A DNA stretch of 64,000 nucleotides from contig NZ_QGDT01000006.1 of NCBI RefSeq assembly GCF_003149085.1, forward strand, positions 248,001 to 312,000, given 5' to 3'. Below the pieces are notes generated by a model. The model saw only the letters and a program-made list of their open reading frames with translations, searched no databases and was not told the origin of the DNA. This document shows positions 9,167-18,724 of this stretch, piece after piece (within the stretch, counting starts at the first letter, position 1; every line of letters starts with the position of its first letter). This DNA comes from Dyadobacter jejuensis (GTDB taxonomy: Bacteria; Bacteroidota; Bacteroidia; Cytophagales; Spirosomataceae). The position numbers and the translations under genes are program-made.

Positions 9167-10111
9167 CTATTCGGTTATTGTAATCTGAACGGTTCGTACG
9201 ACCTCTCTATCGCCATAAACATTGGTAGAGGCGGCCACGAAAGTAGCATTATACGTACCAGGGGCCGAATAGCTGTATTCGTAGTTCTCCAACCTAGTGT
9301 CCAGGCCTTTAAGGTGCTGACCTACGTCGGGGGTGACTTTTGTTAAGTCGACTGGGCCCATGAGGGTCCAGGATTCGGCAGGGAGCGTGGCATTGGCAGC
9401 CGAAGTAGCCCCTGTAATGATCAACCTGTTGCTACTTAGCCCCCATGTGTAGCCGCTACTGATCCAATAAGACGCCCAACCGGGACTATAATTGGTGGAC
9501 ACGCCATAATTAGATATGGCCGTATTGGTCATATTGGCCAAGGTATAGCTGGTACCGTCCGACAGCACATTCTTCAATGTCAAATCCGATATCGTCCATT
9601 TATTCTGGATGGACCCTGGCGTTGCCAGGTATTTAAATCCAATAAAAACGGGTTGACCTTCCTGGGCATATTCGGAGAGGTCCAGTGCACCAGAGGACAC
9701 TTTGGTGCCAGTCGACAGCGTGGCTGGGCCCGTAATGTCGGTCCAGCTAGCCTCCGTAATGCTCTTTTGGGTGGCTTCATAATCCCCGACGGTTATCCCA
9801 GGAAAATCAGTAGACAACATCAGTCTTAAGGACCCTTCCTGTTTGCCATTCTCCCTTAGGGTACTAAACTGTAGCTGAGGAGTTCCATCGGCGGTAGCCC
9901 TTCCTGCAAATTCATGTCTTTTGCCGAGCTCGCCCGAAAAGAAATAAATACGATCGGGGTTGCCCTCAAAATTGAAATTAACGACCTCTCCCACTTTATA
10001 ACTTACCTTTTCGGTAGTCACTTGTAGTTCGGGCAAGGCCACTTTATCGACGCTGCAAGCCCCTACTGTTAAGGAAGCCACCGCCATGGTGATCTTGAGT
10101 ATATTTTTCAT
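9167..10111 (-). CDS. DUF5017 lipoprotein of a SusCD locus
   Basis: 314 residues. The N-terminus MKNILKITMAVASLTVGACSVD is a lipoprotein signal with the lipobox VGAC. The start of the mature protein (VTTEKVSYKVGEVVNFNFEGNPDRIYFFSGELGKRHEF, shown here in pieces: KVGEVVNFNFEGNPDRIYF) matches the pattern I know as DUF5017, a beta-rich domain found almost only beside SusC/SusD. The C-terminal half has a YSAPGTYNATFVA segment resembling a PKD-like strand pair. It is 11 bp after SusD on the same strand and therefore co-transcribed. Proteins in this position are usually surface glycan-binding proteins; the ligand is unknown. Confidence 0.8.
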   Translation of the reverse strand: MKNILKITMAVASLTVGACSVDKVALPELQVTTEKVSYKVGEVVNFNFEGNPDRIYFFSGELGKRHEFAGRATADGTPQLQFSTLRENGKQEGSLRLMLSTDFPGITVGDYEATQKSITEASWTDITGPATLSTGTKVSSGALDLSEYAQEGQPVFIGFKYLATPGSIQNKWTISDLTLKNVLSDGTSYTLANMTNTAISNYGVSTNYSPGWASYWISSGYTWGLSSNRLIITGATSAANATLPAESWTLMGPVDLTKVTPDVGQHLKGLDTRLENYEYSYSAPGTYNATFVAASTNVYGDREVVRTVQITITE

Positions 10112-10122
10112 AAGACGATTGT

Positions 10123-11655
10123 TTACCAGCCAGGGTTTTGAGTTAATAACTTATTCAAATTCATCTCCCTCAAAGGAATAGGGTAGTAATAATGTTGCTC
10201 GGTCACGTTGTCTAACGGCAAAGTAGCCCTGGTCACGATGGTGGCATTGGTTTCTGTATCCCTGATATACTTAGCCAGGTCTTTCATGGTAGGGATCAAG
10301 ATCCCCCAACGTTTAAGATCCTGTTTCCTCAACCCTTCAAAACACAACTCGAGGCTTCTTTCATCTTGCAATATTTTTCTGAAGGTATCCTTCGATGCTA
10401 CGTCGCTGATCAACGGAGCCTGCGCCCTTTCCCGTACCTGGTTCAAATAGCCCAAAGCCTTTAGAGAAGGACCATTCACTTCATTTTCGGCTTCTGCCGC
10501 CATCAGCAATACGTCGGCATAGCGCAATAGTGGATAGTTGGTCCCATTGGCCCTTTTTTGCTTGTTGGCACTAAGCTCGTACTCCCGACGATACTTACCT
10601 ATATAGCGGCTGTTGGTCGCTTTCGTGCTGTCGAAGTATCTTTTCTCAGGAGGATTGGAATTATATACAAAATCGTAAGGAGCTATGGCCCAGTCGCGCC
10701 GGGTATCCAAGGTATCGTATTTATTCCATAGCGCACCGTATACCTTAAAGGTACCCGTTGCCGCTCCATATTCCAGAATATTCTGATAAATCCCATTGGT
10801 ATTACCCATTTCTCCAAATTCATAATAGGAGTCACTAGCACCCGTAGTCCTAAACCCAATTTCCCAAATGCTTTCTTTGGTGTCGTATTTGTCTTGAATC
10901 AGATTGATAAAAACCTGAGAATAGTCTGGATTTAAAGTATGAAAACCTTGCTGAATTACCTTTTCCGACCATTTTAGGGCGTCTGCATACTTCTCGGTCC
11001 GGTTGTTGGGGAAGCCTGCCATATAGAGACTCACCCTGGCGAGCATTCCCTGAACAGCCGATTTACTGGCATGTTCGGCATAGTCGTAGCTGGTGATAGG
11101 GGCCACCATGGCTTCGGCCTCTACCATTTCATCATAAATAAAGTCATAGATCTCGTCGGAAGAAACCCGGGGATAGAACAGGTCGGAAGCCGAAGCGGTA
11201 GCGGTCGTTTTGAAGGGCACATCCCCGAAATTCTGCACCAACATAAAGTAGTAGTAGGCGCGTAAAAACTTGGCTTCCCCCTTGATCACCATCCTTCTGG
11301 AGTCGTCCATGTCGGCATCGTCTATCTTGTCTAGGAGCATATTGGCGCGTTCGATGCCCTCATACATTTGTTTCCAAAAAGAGCTGATACGGGTATCACT
11401 AGAATAAAAGGAGTTCACCCAAGGCCCTATGGTGCCGAATGCCCACATCTCGTCGGCGGTATCGAATAGGGTACACAAGTTCGTGGCATAATTATAGTCC
11501 ATCCTATCGTACACCCCCGTAAGGGCTAGGGTACACTGCTCTTCATTGCTGAAATAGTATTCGGACGCTATAAAGTCTACCGGAACCGTATCCAAAGTAC
11601 AAGAGCTGACGAATAAGCCACAGTAGATGATGAAGATTGATATTATTTTTTTCAT
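10123..11655 (-). CDS. SusD/RagB-family outer-membrane lipoprotein
   Basis: 510 residues with lipoprotein signal MKKIISIFIIYCGLFVSSC. The SusD fold is recognisable from the N-terminal TPR-like region (YYFSNEEQCTLALTGVYDRM, KFLRAYYYFMLVQNFGDVP) and the C-terminal block RYADVLLMAAEAENEV ... LRKQDLKRWG ... YYPIPLREMNLNK..QNPGW. SusD caps the SusC channel and helps capture oligosaccharides at the cell surface. It starts 12 bp after the SusC stop codon and is followed by the DUF5017 lipoprotein gene. Substrate cannot be read from the sequence. Confidence 0.96.
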   Translation of the reverse strand: MKKIISIFIIYCGLFVSSCTLDTVPVDFIASEYYFSNEEQCTLALTGVYDRMDYNYATNLCTLFDTADEMWAFGTIGPWVNSFYSSDTRISSFWKQMYEGIERANMLLDKIDDADMDDSRRMVIKGEAKFLRAYYYFMLVQNFGDVPFKTTATASASDLFYPRVSSDEIYDFIYDEMVEAEAMVAPITSYDYAEHASKSAVQGMLARVSLYMAGFPNNRTEKYADALKWSEKVIQQGFHTLNPDYSQVFINLIQDKYDTKESIWEIGFRTTGASDSYYEFGEMGNTNGIYQNILEYGAATGTFKVYGALWNKYDTLDTRRDWAIAPYDFVYNSNPPEKRYFDSTKATNSRYIGKYRREYELSANKQKRANGTNYPLLRYADVLLMAAEAENEVNGPSLKALGYLNQVRERAQAPLISDVASKDTFRKILQDERSLELCFEGLRKQDLKRWGILIPTMKDLAKYIRDTETNATIVTRATLPLDNVTEQHYYYPIPLREMNLNKLLTQNPGW

Positions 11656-11667
11656 ATCAAATTAGTT

Positions 11668-14600
11668 TTAAAATGAAACATTTAGCCCTAAAACAATGCT
11701 CTTAGCCCGCGGATATGGGGAATAGTCGAATCCGGGAGTAAGGGCCGAATTACGGGTAGAAACCTCTGGGTCCATGCCAGTATAGCGGGTCCAGGTAAAT
11801 AGATTTTGAGCCGTACAATACAACCTTAGGGACTTAATTTTGCGGGCTGCCAGTCTACTCGTTGGGAAGTTATAGCCCAAGGAAACCGTCTTAAAACGAA
11901 GATAAGAAGCGTCCTCTACATAGCGGCTGCCGTAGCCCGCCGTAGTACCTTGCCCATTGATCCGTGGATAAATGCCATCCGGGTTCTCTTCCGTCCAACG
12001 GTTGGCATAGGTGGCATAATAATTGGTATTTCCAACCGTATAGGCCCCGCCTTCAAACTGGTTTCTGTTGGCATTAAAGGCATCGTTGCCGACTGAAAAC
12101 TGGAAGAATACGTTCAAATCAAAATTATGATACATAAAATTATTGTTGAAGCCTCCAATAAAGTCGGGGTTCGGGTTTCCGATAATGGTCAGGTCGGCAC
12201 TGTTTACCTCTAAGTCACCGTTAAGATCCCGGAACTTGGCATCTCCCGGCTTAATAGACGCCCGGGCATTGCCATTGGTAGGCACATCATCCTTTAAGAT
12301 ATAGTTCCCGTTGGTCAGCTGGTTGAAGTCGTCGTAGCCATAAAGCCCATCGCTCAACAGACCGTAAAGCATGGCGATAGGTTGTCCGATTTTAGCGATG
12401 TAGATCGGCGTTACACTATAGCCCGAAGCGGTGCTCCCAATCACCGAAGTCATCGACTCCTGGTTGTCGGTCAACGCCAGTACCTTATTTCTGTTAAAAG
12501 AGATATTGAAGCTGGAGTTCCAGGTAAATTTCTCCGACTGTATATTGGTCGTATTTAAGGTCAATTCCAATCCACTATTCGATACGGAACCTATATTTTT
12601 ATAGGTAGCGGTATATCCCGACGTATAGGGAATTTGAGCATTTAAGAGCAAGTCTTTCGTCTTTTTGTGGTATATGTCTCCAGTAAAAGAGATCCTGTTC
12701 TTCAGTATAGCAAGGTCTATCCCGGCATTGAACTGGTTGGTCGTCTCCCATTTCAATGCCGCATTGCCTAAGGCAGTCGCTCTGGAGCCTGCCGATGGCG
12801 TAGCATTTCCGAAGGAGTAATCGTTATAAGACGAGGAGATCGACGACATATAAGCAAAGTCACTCACCCGGTTATTCCCCGTGGCACCATAACTGAGCCT
12901 CACTTTGGCATCATTGACAAGCCCTATTTTTTTCATAAAAGGCTCATCACTGAGGCGATAGGCGAAGGCTGCCGAAGGGAAGTAGCCCCAACGGTTTTCG
13001 GGTGCCAACTTCGAGGATCCATCGGCCCGCATGGAGGCCGTCAGCAAGTACCGCGACTTAAAGGTATAATTGACCCTTCCCAAAAAGGAATTAAGTCTCC
13101 ATAGGGAACTACTCGCATCTACCCGGGTAGGAGCTCCTTCGTCTAAGGCATTCATTCCCAAATCCTCATTGGTGATCATCACCACGGTAGCGCCAAACCT
13201 TTCGTATTTACCCATTTGTTGGGTAAAACCACCCACTACATTCAGGTTATGGTTTTTATTGAATTTTTTGGTCCAGGTAAGCGTATTTTCATTGGAAAGG
13301 CTGGTAGAGGTCGTCATCGACTGATTTCCGTTAATCCCCTTATAGGAAGGAGAGGCGATATTACCTGTCGCTGTATTCGAATTATAGAAGTTATCGTATC
13401 GGTAGGTCGCACGGTTCAGCCCTCCGGTAACCCGCAGCTTAAGGCCGGCGGCGAGGGTATAAGACATATACCCGCTGCTCATCAGACTATTGGAAAAATT
13501 CTCTCTATGGGTATTGGTCAGCTGGATATAGGGGTTAATCCGATAATCTTGAGCCGGATTAACGGCCGGATCGAGCACGTCGACATCAAGGTTGACGTTG
13601 GGCTCGGGGAATACGGGTCTATAGGACCAGATACTATAAATAATACCCGCAGAGCCACCTCCCTGCGCCGCTACCAGTCCATAACTTTTGGTATCACTAT
13701 AATTGGTATTGATACCAAATGACAAGCGGTTGTTGATCTGCTGATCCAATGTAAACCGCCCCTGCCATCTTCTGAAACCGGTATTGATAAATATACCTTT
13801 TTGGTCAAAATAAGAGGTGGAAACGGAGTACTTGCTGTTAGGATTTCCCCCCCGCACCGAAATGCTATGGTTTTGCATGGGGGCCGCCTGCAGGGATTTT
13901 TCGTACCAATCTACCTTTTCTACATTTCTATAATCTTCTAGGGTCATCTCCGGGTCGATCAGATACCGGTCATTGGACTCCGTGGGTGCCCGCTCCAGCT
14001 GTAGCTTTACGAACTCATAAGGGCTCATAGAAGGAATACGCTTGATATCCCTCTGAATGCCCACATAGCCATCGTAGCTTACCACTGGGGCTCCTGCCTT
14101 TCCTTTTTTGGTGGTGATCATGATCACCCCATTGGCGCCCCGTGCTCCATAAATGGCCGTCGAGGAAGCGTCTTTTAATATATCGATACTTTCAATCTCC
14201 GCCGGGTTGATGGTATTATTATCGTTGCTCTCTAGGGGAAAACCATCCACTACGTAAAGGGGTGAGTTATCCTGAGTAAGGGAGTTGGACCCTCTAATGA
14301 CGATATTGGGCAAGGATCCCGGCTGGCCATCGCTGGAAGAGACATTCACCCCAGCCACGCGCCCGGCTAGAGCGTCGTCGAAGGACTTCACTGCCGCTTT
14401 CTGCATATCCTTTACGTTTGCCTGGCCCACCGAGCCCGTCAGGTCCTTGCGGTTCACGGTTCCGTATCCGATTACCACCACTTCTTCCAGCGACTTATCA
14501 TCGATCTTTAGCTTGACATTTACCGTAGTTTGGCTCCCCAAGGCAATTTCTTGAGAGATATACCCTACGAATGAAAATACCAGCACCGCATCGCTATCGG

Positions 14601-15135
14601 GAACATCGAGTTGAAAATTCCCTTTGGTATCGGTAATGGTTCCTTGTTGGGTTCCTTTCAACACCACGCTTACACCAGGTAGCACTCCGCCGTCCTCTTC
14701 GGTAACCTTCCCTTTTATGGATCTAGTCTGTTGCTCAGGAGCAGGGTCTATCCTTTCGGTTCCCTTGGGTTTCTCGGCCTTTTCTAGGACGATCTGCCGA
14801 CCAGAAACCTCATATTGCAGTTGTAAAGGCACCAATACCTTTTCCAAAACCTCTTTCAAGGACGATTTGGATACATTGAGGTTGACCCGGCGGTCGGCAT
14901 CTATCATTTTGGAGCTGTATACAAACTTAATGTCCGAATTCTTCTCCAGAATGACAAGGGCATCCTTAATCTTCTGGTTGGTTATCCGGATCGTAATGGT
15001 TTGATTCAAAACGTCCTGTGCCCGTATGGTTGTGGCCGACACCATGCCGACAAACACGACGCTGAGCACGAGTTGATAATAGGTGAGCTTCATCATAGTC
15101 CACAACAGTTGTTGTAATCTTTGTGTTTTTTGCAT
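11668..15135 (-). CDS. SusC/RagA TonB-dependent transporter with N-terminal STN signalling domain
   Basis: 1155 residues from ATG at 15135 (MQKTQRLQQLLWTMMKLTYYQL); an upstream ATG at 15183 would add a non-signal extension and is unlikely. After the signal peptide comes an STN domain (about 45-115, IKDALVILEKNSDIKFVYSS), then a CarboxypepD_reg-like domain (SIKGKVTEEDGGVLPGVSVV), the TonB plug with LEEVVVIGYGTVNRKDLTGSV and GSNSLTQDNSPLYVVDGFPL, and a long beta-barrel ending in an aromatic residue (LGLNVSF). This outer-membrane protein imports oligomers using TonB. The STN domain together with upstream FecR and ECF sigma genes indicates substrate-triggered trans-envelope signalling to the locus. 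It starts 188 bp after FecR and precedes SusD by 12 bp. Confidence 0.96.
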   Translation of the reverse strand: MQKTQRLQQLLWTMMKLTYYQLVLSVVFVGMVSATTIRAQDVLNQTITIRITNQKIKDALVILEKNSDIKFVYSSKMIDADRRVNLNVSKSSLKEVLEKVLVPLQLQYEVSGRQIVLEKAEKPKGTERIDPAPEQQTRSIKGKVTEEDGGVLPGVSVVLKGTQQGTITDTKGNFQLDVPDSDAVLVFSFVGYISQEIALGSQTTVNVKLKIDDKSLEEVVVIGYGTVNRKDLTGSVGQANVKDMQKAAVKSFDDALAGRVAGVNVSSSDGQPGSLPNIVIRGSNSLTQDNSPLYVVDGFPLESNDNNTINPAEIESIDILKDASSTAIYGARGANGVIMITTKKGKAGAPVVSYDGYVGIQRDIKRIPSMSPYEFVKLQLERAPTESNDRYLIDPEMTLEDYRNVEKVDWYEKSLQAAPMQNHSISVRGGNPNSKYSVSTSYFDQKGIFINTGFRRWQGRFTLDQQINNRLSFGINTNYSDTKSYGLVAAQGGGSAGIIYSIWSYRPVFPEPNVNLDVDVLDPAVNPAQDYRINPYIQLTNTHRENFSNSLMSSGYMSYTLAAGLKLRVTGGLNRATYRYDNFYNSNTATGNIASPSYKGINGNQSMTTSTSLSNENTLTWTKKFNKNHNLNVVGGFTQQMGKYERFGATVVMITNEDLGMNALDEGAPTRVDASSSLWRLNSFLGRVNYTFKSRYLLTASMRADGSSKLAPENRWGYFPSAAFAYRLSDEPFMKKIGLVNDAKVRLSYGATGNNRVSDFAYMSSISSSYNDYSFGNATPSAGSRATALGNAALKWETTNQFNAGIDLAILKNRISFTGDIYHKKTKDLLLNAQIPYTSGYTATYKNIGSVSNSGLELTLNTTNIQSEKFTWNSSFNISFNRNKVLALTDNQESMTSVIGSTASGYSVTPIYIAKIGQPIAMLYGLLSDGLYGYDDFNQLTNGNYILKDDVPTNGNARASIKPGDAKFRDLNGDLEVNSADLTIIGNPNPDFIGGFNNNFMYHNFDLNVFFQFSVGNDAFNANRNQFEGGAYTVGNTNYYATYANRWTEENPDGIYPRINGQGTTAGYGSRYVEDASYLRFKTVSLGYNFPTSRLAARKIKSLRLYCTAQNLFTWTRYTGMDPEVSTRNSALTPGFDYSPYPRAKSIVLGLNVSF

Positions 15136-15323
15136 AATTTTGTGCGTTAAAATTTGGTGATTTTGACACGACAATCCGGTCATCCGCCAAGATGATTTCG
15201 GATCGGGGGGCTGGTGAAGCGCGAACTTTACCAGCCTCTTTTTTTGGTGTAATAAATTGATTTAGGTTCTATTTCATGGGATGGTTTGGTAAAAGGTTAA
15301 AGGGTTTAGGTTTAGGTATAAAA

Positions 15324-16442
15324 TCATTCACAACCATCGCCAGTGATGGTTATAATTCCGTTTTGCTCCGAATATTTAGCTCCTACAGCCTTGCAAAGTA
15401 GGTGCAGCTTTTTTTGGAAAGGCTCCCCCGTCAGCTGCGCAGTGATGGGACATTTAGACATAACGGTATAGTCATATACGAAACGCACTTGGTACGCCTT
15501 TTCAAGTTCTTTAAAAATCTCGGTAATGGGCGTTTCCACATAGTCGAAGTCCATCTGCCTAAGCTCTTCTGGTATATCTACCGCCTTTGGCTCCCGTTTT
15601 GCGGGCAGCGCTACTAACTTAATTTCCTTATTGACAAAGCGCGCTTCTTGATCGGGGTGCAGGACCAAGCCTTCTAGCTCAGTGCCACCCTTAGGCTTCT
15701 GGGCTTCGGTCCCCTCCGCCTGAAATACCGATACGCGTCCGGTTTTGACCGACACACTCACTTCATCGTCGTCCTGATAGGCCCTCACATTAAAGCTAGT
15801 CCCTAATACCTTCGTTGTAAGCCGCTGGGCAAATACATAAAAGGGTTTCTGTGGATCCTTGGCCACTTCAAAAAAGGCCTCCCCACTCAAGGTGATCTCT
15901 CGGCTATCGGCCCCAAACTGACTGGGATAGGTAAGCCTACTCCCTTTACTGAGGGTTACCGAGCTGCCGTCGGGCAAGTTCACCAGCATGGCCCTTTGCG
16001 ACTCATTATTAACTTCCTTGGTCGTAATCTCCTCTACGACTGCTGTGGCAAAAGGACTGAGCTCCATAGGCGACAATGCCTGCTCTTTCTGCATATACCA
16101 ACCTGCCACCAACAAAATACCCGCTACAGCAGCGGCCATAGACCAATAGGACCGAAAACCCCAAGACAGGCGAGGCCCCGATGGATTCTCTAATCGTTCA
16201 ATTCTACTAAAAACAGATTCCTTGATAGAATGAATCCGCTCCTCGGATAGGTCGGGAGTGGGGAGGTCTGTGGCCTTCAGCACCAGTTTCCTGGCCGCCT
16301 CTAGGTCATTTCTTTTGTAGGGATGGCGCTCAAGCCAATTTTGCCAAAAAGTTTCTGCGGATATATTGGTCGAAAGAACCCATAAAATGAAAAAATCATC
16401 TTGGGCTAAATCTTCAACATTATAATTCAAATAGTCCTTCAT
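15324..16442 (-). CDS. FecR-type anti-sigma factor
   Basis: 372 residues. A cytoplasmic N-terminal part (about 1-95, FWQNWLERHPYKRNDLEAAR) should hold the sigma factor; one membrane helix follows (WSMAAAVAGILLVAGWYMQ); then the periplasmic FecR domain (VNLPDGSSVTLSKGSRLTYP, EAFFEVAKDPQKPFYVFAQ, TKVLGTSFNVRAYQDDDEV) and a C-terminal DUF4974 domain (YVETPITEIFKELEKAYQVRFVYD). It sits 81 bp after the ECF sigma gene and 188 bp before SusC, the standard order. It should bind the neighbouring sigma factor until the STN domain of the SusC protein reports substrate binding. Confidence 0.95.
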   Translation of the reverse strand: MKDYLNYNVEDLAQDDFFILWVLSTNISAETFWQNWLERHPYKRNDLEAARKLVLKATDLPTPDLSEERIHSIKESVFSRIERLENPSGPRLSWGFRSYWSMAAAVAGILLVAGWYMQKEQALSPMELSPFATAVVEEITTKEVNNESQRAMLVNLPDGSSVTLSKGSRLTYPSQFGADSREITLSGEAFFEVAKDPQKPFYVFAQRLTTKVLGTSFNVRAYQDDDEVSVSVKTGRVSVFQAEGTEAQKPKGGTELEGLVLHPDQEARFVNKEIKLVALPAKREPKAVDIPEELRQMDFDYVETPITEIFKELEKAYQVRFVYDYTVMSKCPITAQLTGEPFQKKLHLLCKAVGAKYSEQNGIITITGDGCE

Positions 16443-16457
16443 TGGTATTTTACTGAG

Positions 16458-16494
16458 AAAATATTGCTCTTATACTACATAGAGCGACTATTTT
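16458..16494 (-). repeat. Weak imperfect hairpin between sigma and FecR
   Basis: AAAATA/TATTTT and GCTCT/AGAGC nest into one interrupted stem in the 81-bp gap. It occupies the same place as the strong terminator at 25974-26009 in the second locus, but has a weak stem and a poor T-run. It may attenuate read-through slightly or mean nothing. Confidence 0.3.
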
Positions 16495-16523
16495 CATTTT
16501 ACTACCAAAGAAATGTGTTTTTT

Positions 16524-17135
16524 TTATAATATTTTTTCAAACATCACCTGAAGCATTAAAAACATATAGACTAAATTCTTCCTGAGCTTGGTCAGGGCAT
16601 TCTGTAGGGTGTTAGCGATTGTCTGATCTTTGAGGTCGAGCAAAAGGGCAATTTCCCTAATTTTCATATTCGAGTAATATTTGAGGGTTACGACCTCACG
16701 CTCCCTGTCCGACAAGGTATTAAGGGATTCCGAAATACTCCTTTTCTGCTGCTGCTCGGTTTCGGTCGACACCCATTGCTGCTCTATAGAGTCCTGAGGA
16801 TTCATCAACCATTCCATTTCGGAAGCCTCCGTTTGCACGGTACCCCGATGAGGCATCTGCTTCATGATGGCCCTGCGCAGGCAGCTGTAAAGGTAAAACT
16901 TCACCTGTACCTTCCGCGATAAGTTCTTACGGTATTGCCATACATCCACAAAAACGTCCTGAATGGCGTCTTCAATGAGCTCTAAATTTCCTGTAATACC
17001 ATAGCCATACGTAATAAGCTCCTTGGCATAAATATCAAAGATGGCACTTAACGCACTTTTATCATCATCGATGATGCTGCTCCACAGCGCCTGATCCTGA
17101 TCGCTTACCGCTTTTTCGTTAAGGAAATACTGCAT
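16524..17135 (-). CDS. ECF RNA polymerase sigma factor (SusCD-associated)
   Basis: 203 residues. Region 2 is visible at about 28-95 (IFDIYAKELITYGYGITGN, LIEDAIQDVFVDVWQYRKN) and region 4 at about 135-190 (LSDREREVVTLKYYSNMKIREIA, IANTLQNALTKLRKNL). Length and motifs fit the Bacteroidota ECF group linked to SusC/FecR. It is directly upstream of FecR and SusC on the same strand, so it most likely drives transcription of the 16442-9167 genes once released by the anti-sigma factor. The C-terminal tail MFLMLQVMFEKIL is more hydrophobic than usual. Confidence 0.94.
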   Translation of the reverse strand: MQYFLNEKAVSDQDQALWSSIIDDDKSALSAIFDIYAKELITYGYGITGNLELIEDAIQDVFVDVWQYRKNLSRKVQVKFYLYSCLRRAIMKQMPHRGTVQTEASEMEWLMNPQDSIEQQWVSTETEQQQKRSISESLNTLSDREREVVTLKYYSNMKIREIALLLDLKDQTIANTLQNALTKLRKNLVYMFLMLQVMFEKIL

Positions 17136-17220
17136 ATTTATATATTTTGTATAAATATAACTGGATATATTTATAAGTCAAATTCGCTATACGAATCATC
17201 ATATAGGGAATATGATTGTA

Positions 17221-17249
17221 ACTATTACTCTACTATTACTCTACTATTG
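17221..17249. repeat. Short tandem repeat upstream of the ECF sigma gene
   Basis: The 11-bp unit ACTATTACTCT occurs twice in full plus a seventh-base partial copy, about 86-114 bp upstream of the sigma start codon. It lies where the promoter of the sigma gene would be expected. Copy number could vary by slippage; no function is shown. Confidence 0.7.
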
Positions 17250-17331
17250 CTAATTTCATCTATGGTCCACCTGCAGCAGGGCCGTAGGTATTTACCCTAA
17301 TTAGGCCCACAAACTTCGAGAAGGATAAGGA

Positions 17332-18231
17332 TCATCGCAGCGATAAGGCTTCGATTTCAGAGTCGGTCAGGGCCCGGTCATATACCGCGAGCCCCCCAAT
17401 AAGTCCTTTAAAGAAATTACCCATTCCTCTTTTAAGTAAAACGGCCCCCACCGTAAAATCAGAACCATTATTGCCCATACCATCGGGGAAGGCATAGGGG
17501 TTTTTCTGCTGTACCAAGCCATCGGGATAGCCCTCAAAGCCCTTAGTATGGTCTATCAGCTCGGGTTCGCTAGAAAGGAAAACCCCATTCACAAACGATT
17601 TGATCCGTTGACCATCATAGGTCATGGCCACACAAGTCCATACCTCTTTAGGAACCTCCTGCTTGCTTGTCGAATAATCGATACTATATGGGAACGGAGG
17701 GGTTGGCCTACCGGTATTTGAAATATGCCCACACACCCGGCTCATCCCGTTATAATAGGGTAACGACACGAATAAGCCATACTGGCGTTTTCCCCCATCT
17801 TGATATTCATTCCACATACCGCCTACGAAGGCATTATGCTGGCCCGACCATTTCACCCAAGCCAATACCGTAACCCCTTGTTGGGGGCCATAAAGGTTCA
17901 ATTCCTTGGTTTGGGCATTGGTCAGGCTTAGGAACTTGTCCCCATCCAGCTGCAAGGAAAACCCTGACAGCGGCCCTTCATTGCTTCTTGGTATTTCTCC
18001 GGCCATTTCTTTTAAGGGAAAGTTGCCCGCTCCTATTGCCTTTCTGTCCTGACCGGGCAGCTCGTCAAACTTCCATAATGCAAGGAAACCTTTAGTGGCT
18101 TGAATGCGCTTAATGAGTTTTTTGTTGGGTTTCTCCCTGGAGATTTGTGCCTGGACGCCCGACGAGCGTAACAGGGGGAGTGCTAGTAAAATGAGAATTG
18201 TTAATCTTAAGGAAAGGTACTTCATCATCAT
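17332..18231 (-). CDS. Secreted LamG/concanavalin A-like lectin-fold protein
   Basis: 299 residues with signal peptide MMMKYLSLRLTILILLALPLL ... QAQ (ATGs at 18231, 18228 and 18225 are equally possible starts). The mature protein is essentially one LamG-type beta-sandwich: FLALWKFDE at the start, LDGDKFLSLTNAQ, GVTVLAWVKWSG, WTCVAMTYDGQRIKSFVNG, and GLIGGLAVYDRALTDSEIEAL at the end are the classic strand motifs. These domains bind sugars or proteins and no catalytic residues are evident. It lies 196 bp upstream of the sigma factor of the first SusCD locus on the same strand, so it may be a leading member of that locus or an independent gene. Partner unknown. Confidence 0.82.
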   Translation of the reverse strand: MMMKYLSLRLTILILLALPLLRSSGVQAQISREKPNKKLIKRIQATKGFLALWKFDELPGQDRKAIGAGNFPLKEMAGEIPRSNEGPLSGFSLQLDGDKFLSLTNAQTKELNLYGPQQGVTVLAWVKWSGQHNAFVGGMWNEYQDGGKRQYGLFVSLPYYNGMSRVCGHISNTGRPTPPFPYSIDYSTSKQEVPKEVWTCVAMTYDGQRIKSFVNGVFLSSEPELIDHTKGFEGYPDGLVQQKNPYAFPDGMGNNGSDFTVGAVLLKRGMGNFFKGLIGGLAVYDRALTDSEIEALSLR

Positions 18232-18724
18232 TATTTTTAAGGTATAGGAACGTCAATCACCCTACCAGTTTTAGAAGGAAACTTCGCAGGAATTTAAAGG
18301 ATCGGCTGATACTACTGGGATCGACGGTTATACTTCAACCACTGTATCCCATGGCAACACAGCCCAGATCCTTATTTTAGAAAAGGCTTATGAATCTTTG
18401 TTAATAAAAAAAATTCAAGAGTTACTTTACTCTATTCAAGTGAGCGGGTTTATTTTTATAAGACGAATAGATAGGTACTATCCCCCCCGCGTCAAAAGCA
18501 TCATCGTGCCAGAAACTACCCCCTTCAGTGCACCATATTAACCCTATAAGTCCTCAACTCGGCCAATACAGTGTCTTCGGATAGAGATAGGGCCTATCCA
18601 ACAGAAATAGGGGTCTTCCTATTTTTGAGACCAAAAAGGTAAGGCGGCATCCGGAGATGAAAAAAAAATGATAGGAAATCAGCTAATTCTTATTGTAATT
18701 TCCAGACTAACTAAACGGTCCTAT
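18232..18724. other. 493-bp intergenic region without a recognisable gene
   Basis: Divergent spacer between the LamG-fold gene (minus) and an unknown lipoprotein gene (plus). It is AT-rich around 18380-18460. AAATAGG at 18605-18611 and CCTATTT at 18618-18624 make a seven-base hairpin. I see no tRNA, promoter consensus or credible small protein. Confidence 0.5.

Noticed and set aside
9167..18231. Looked for glycoside hydrolase or lyase genes in the first SusCD locus
   Set aside because: None found besides the SGNH hydrolase, so I do not assign a polysaccharide target.
18605..18624. Hairpin AAATAGG/CCTATTT in the 18232-18724 spacer as a terminator
   Set aside because: No gene ends close enough on either strand and the T-run is short.
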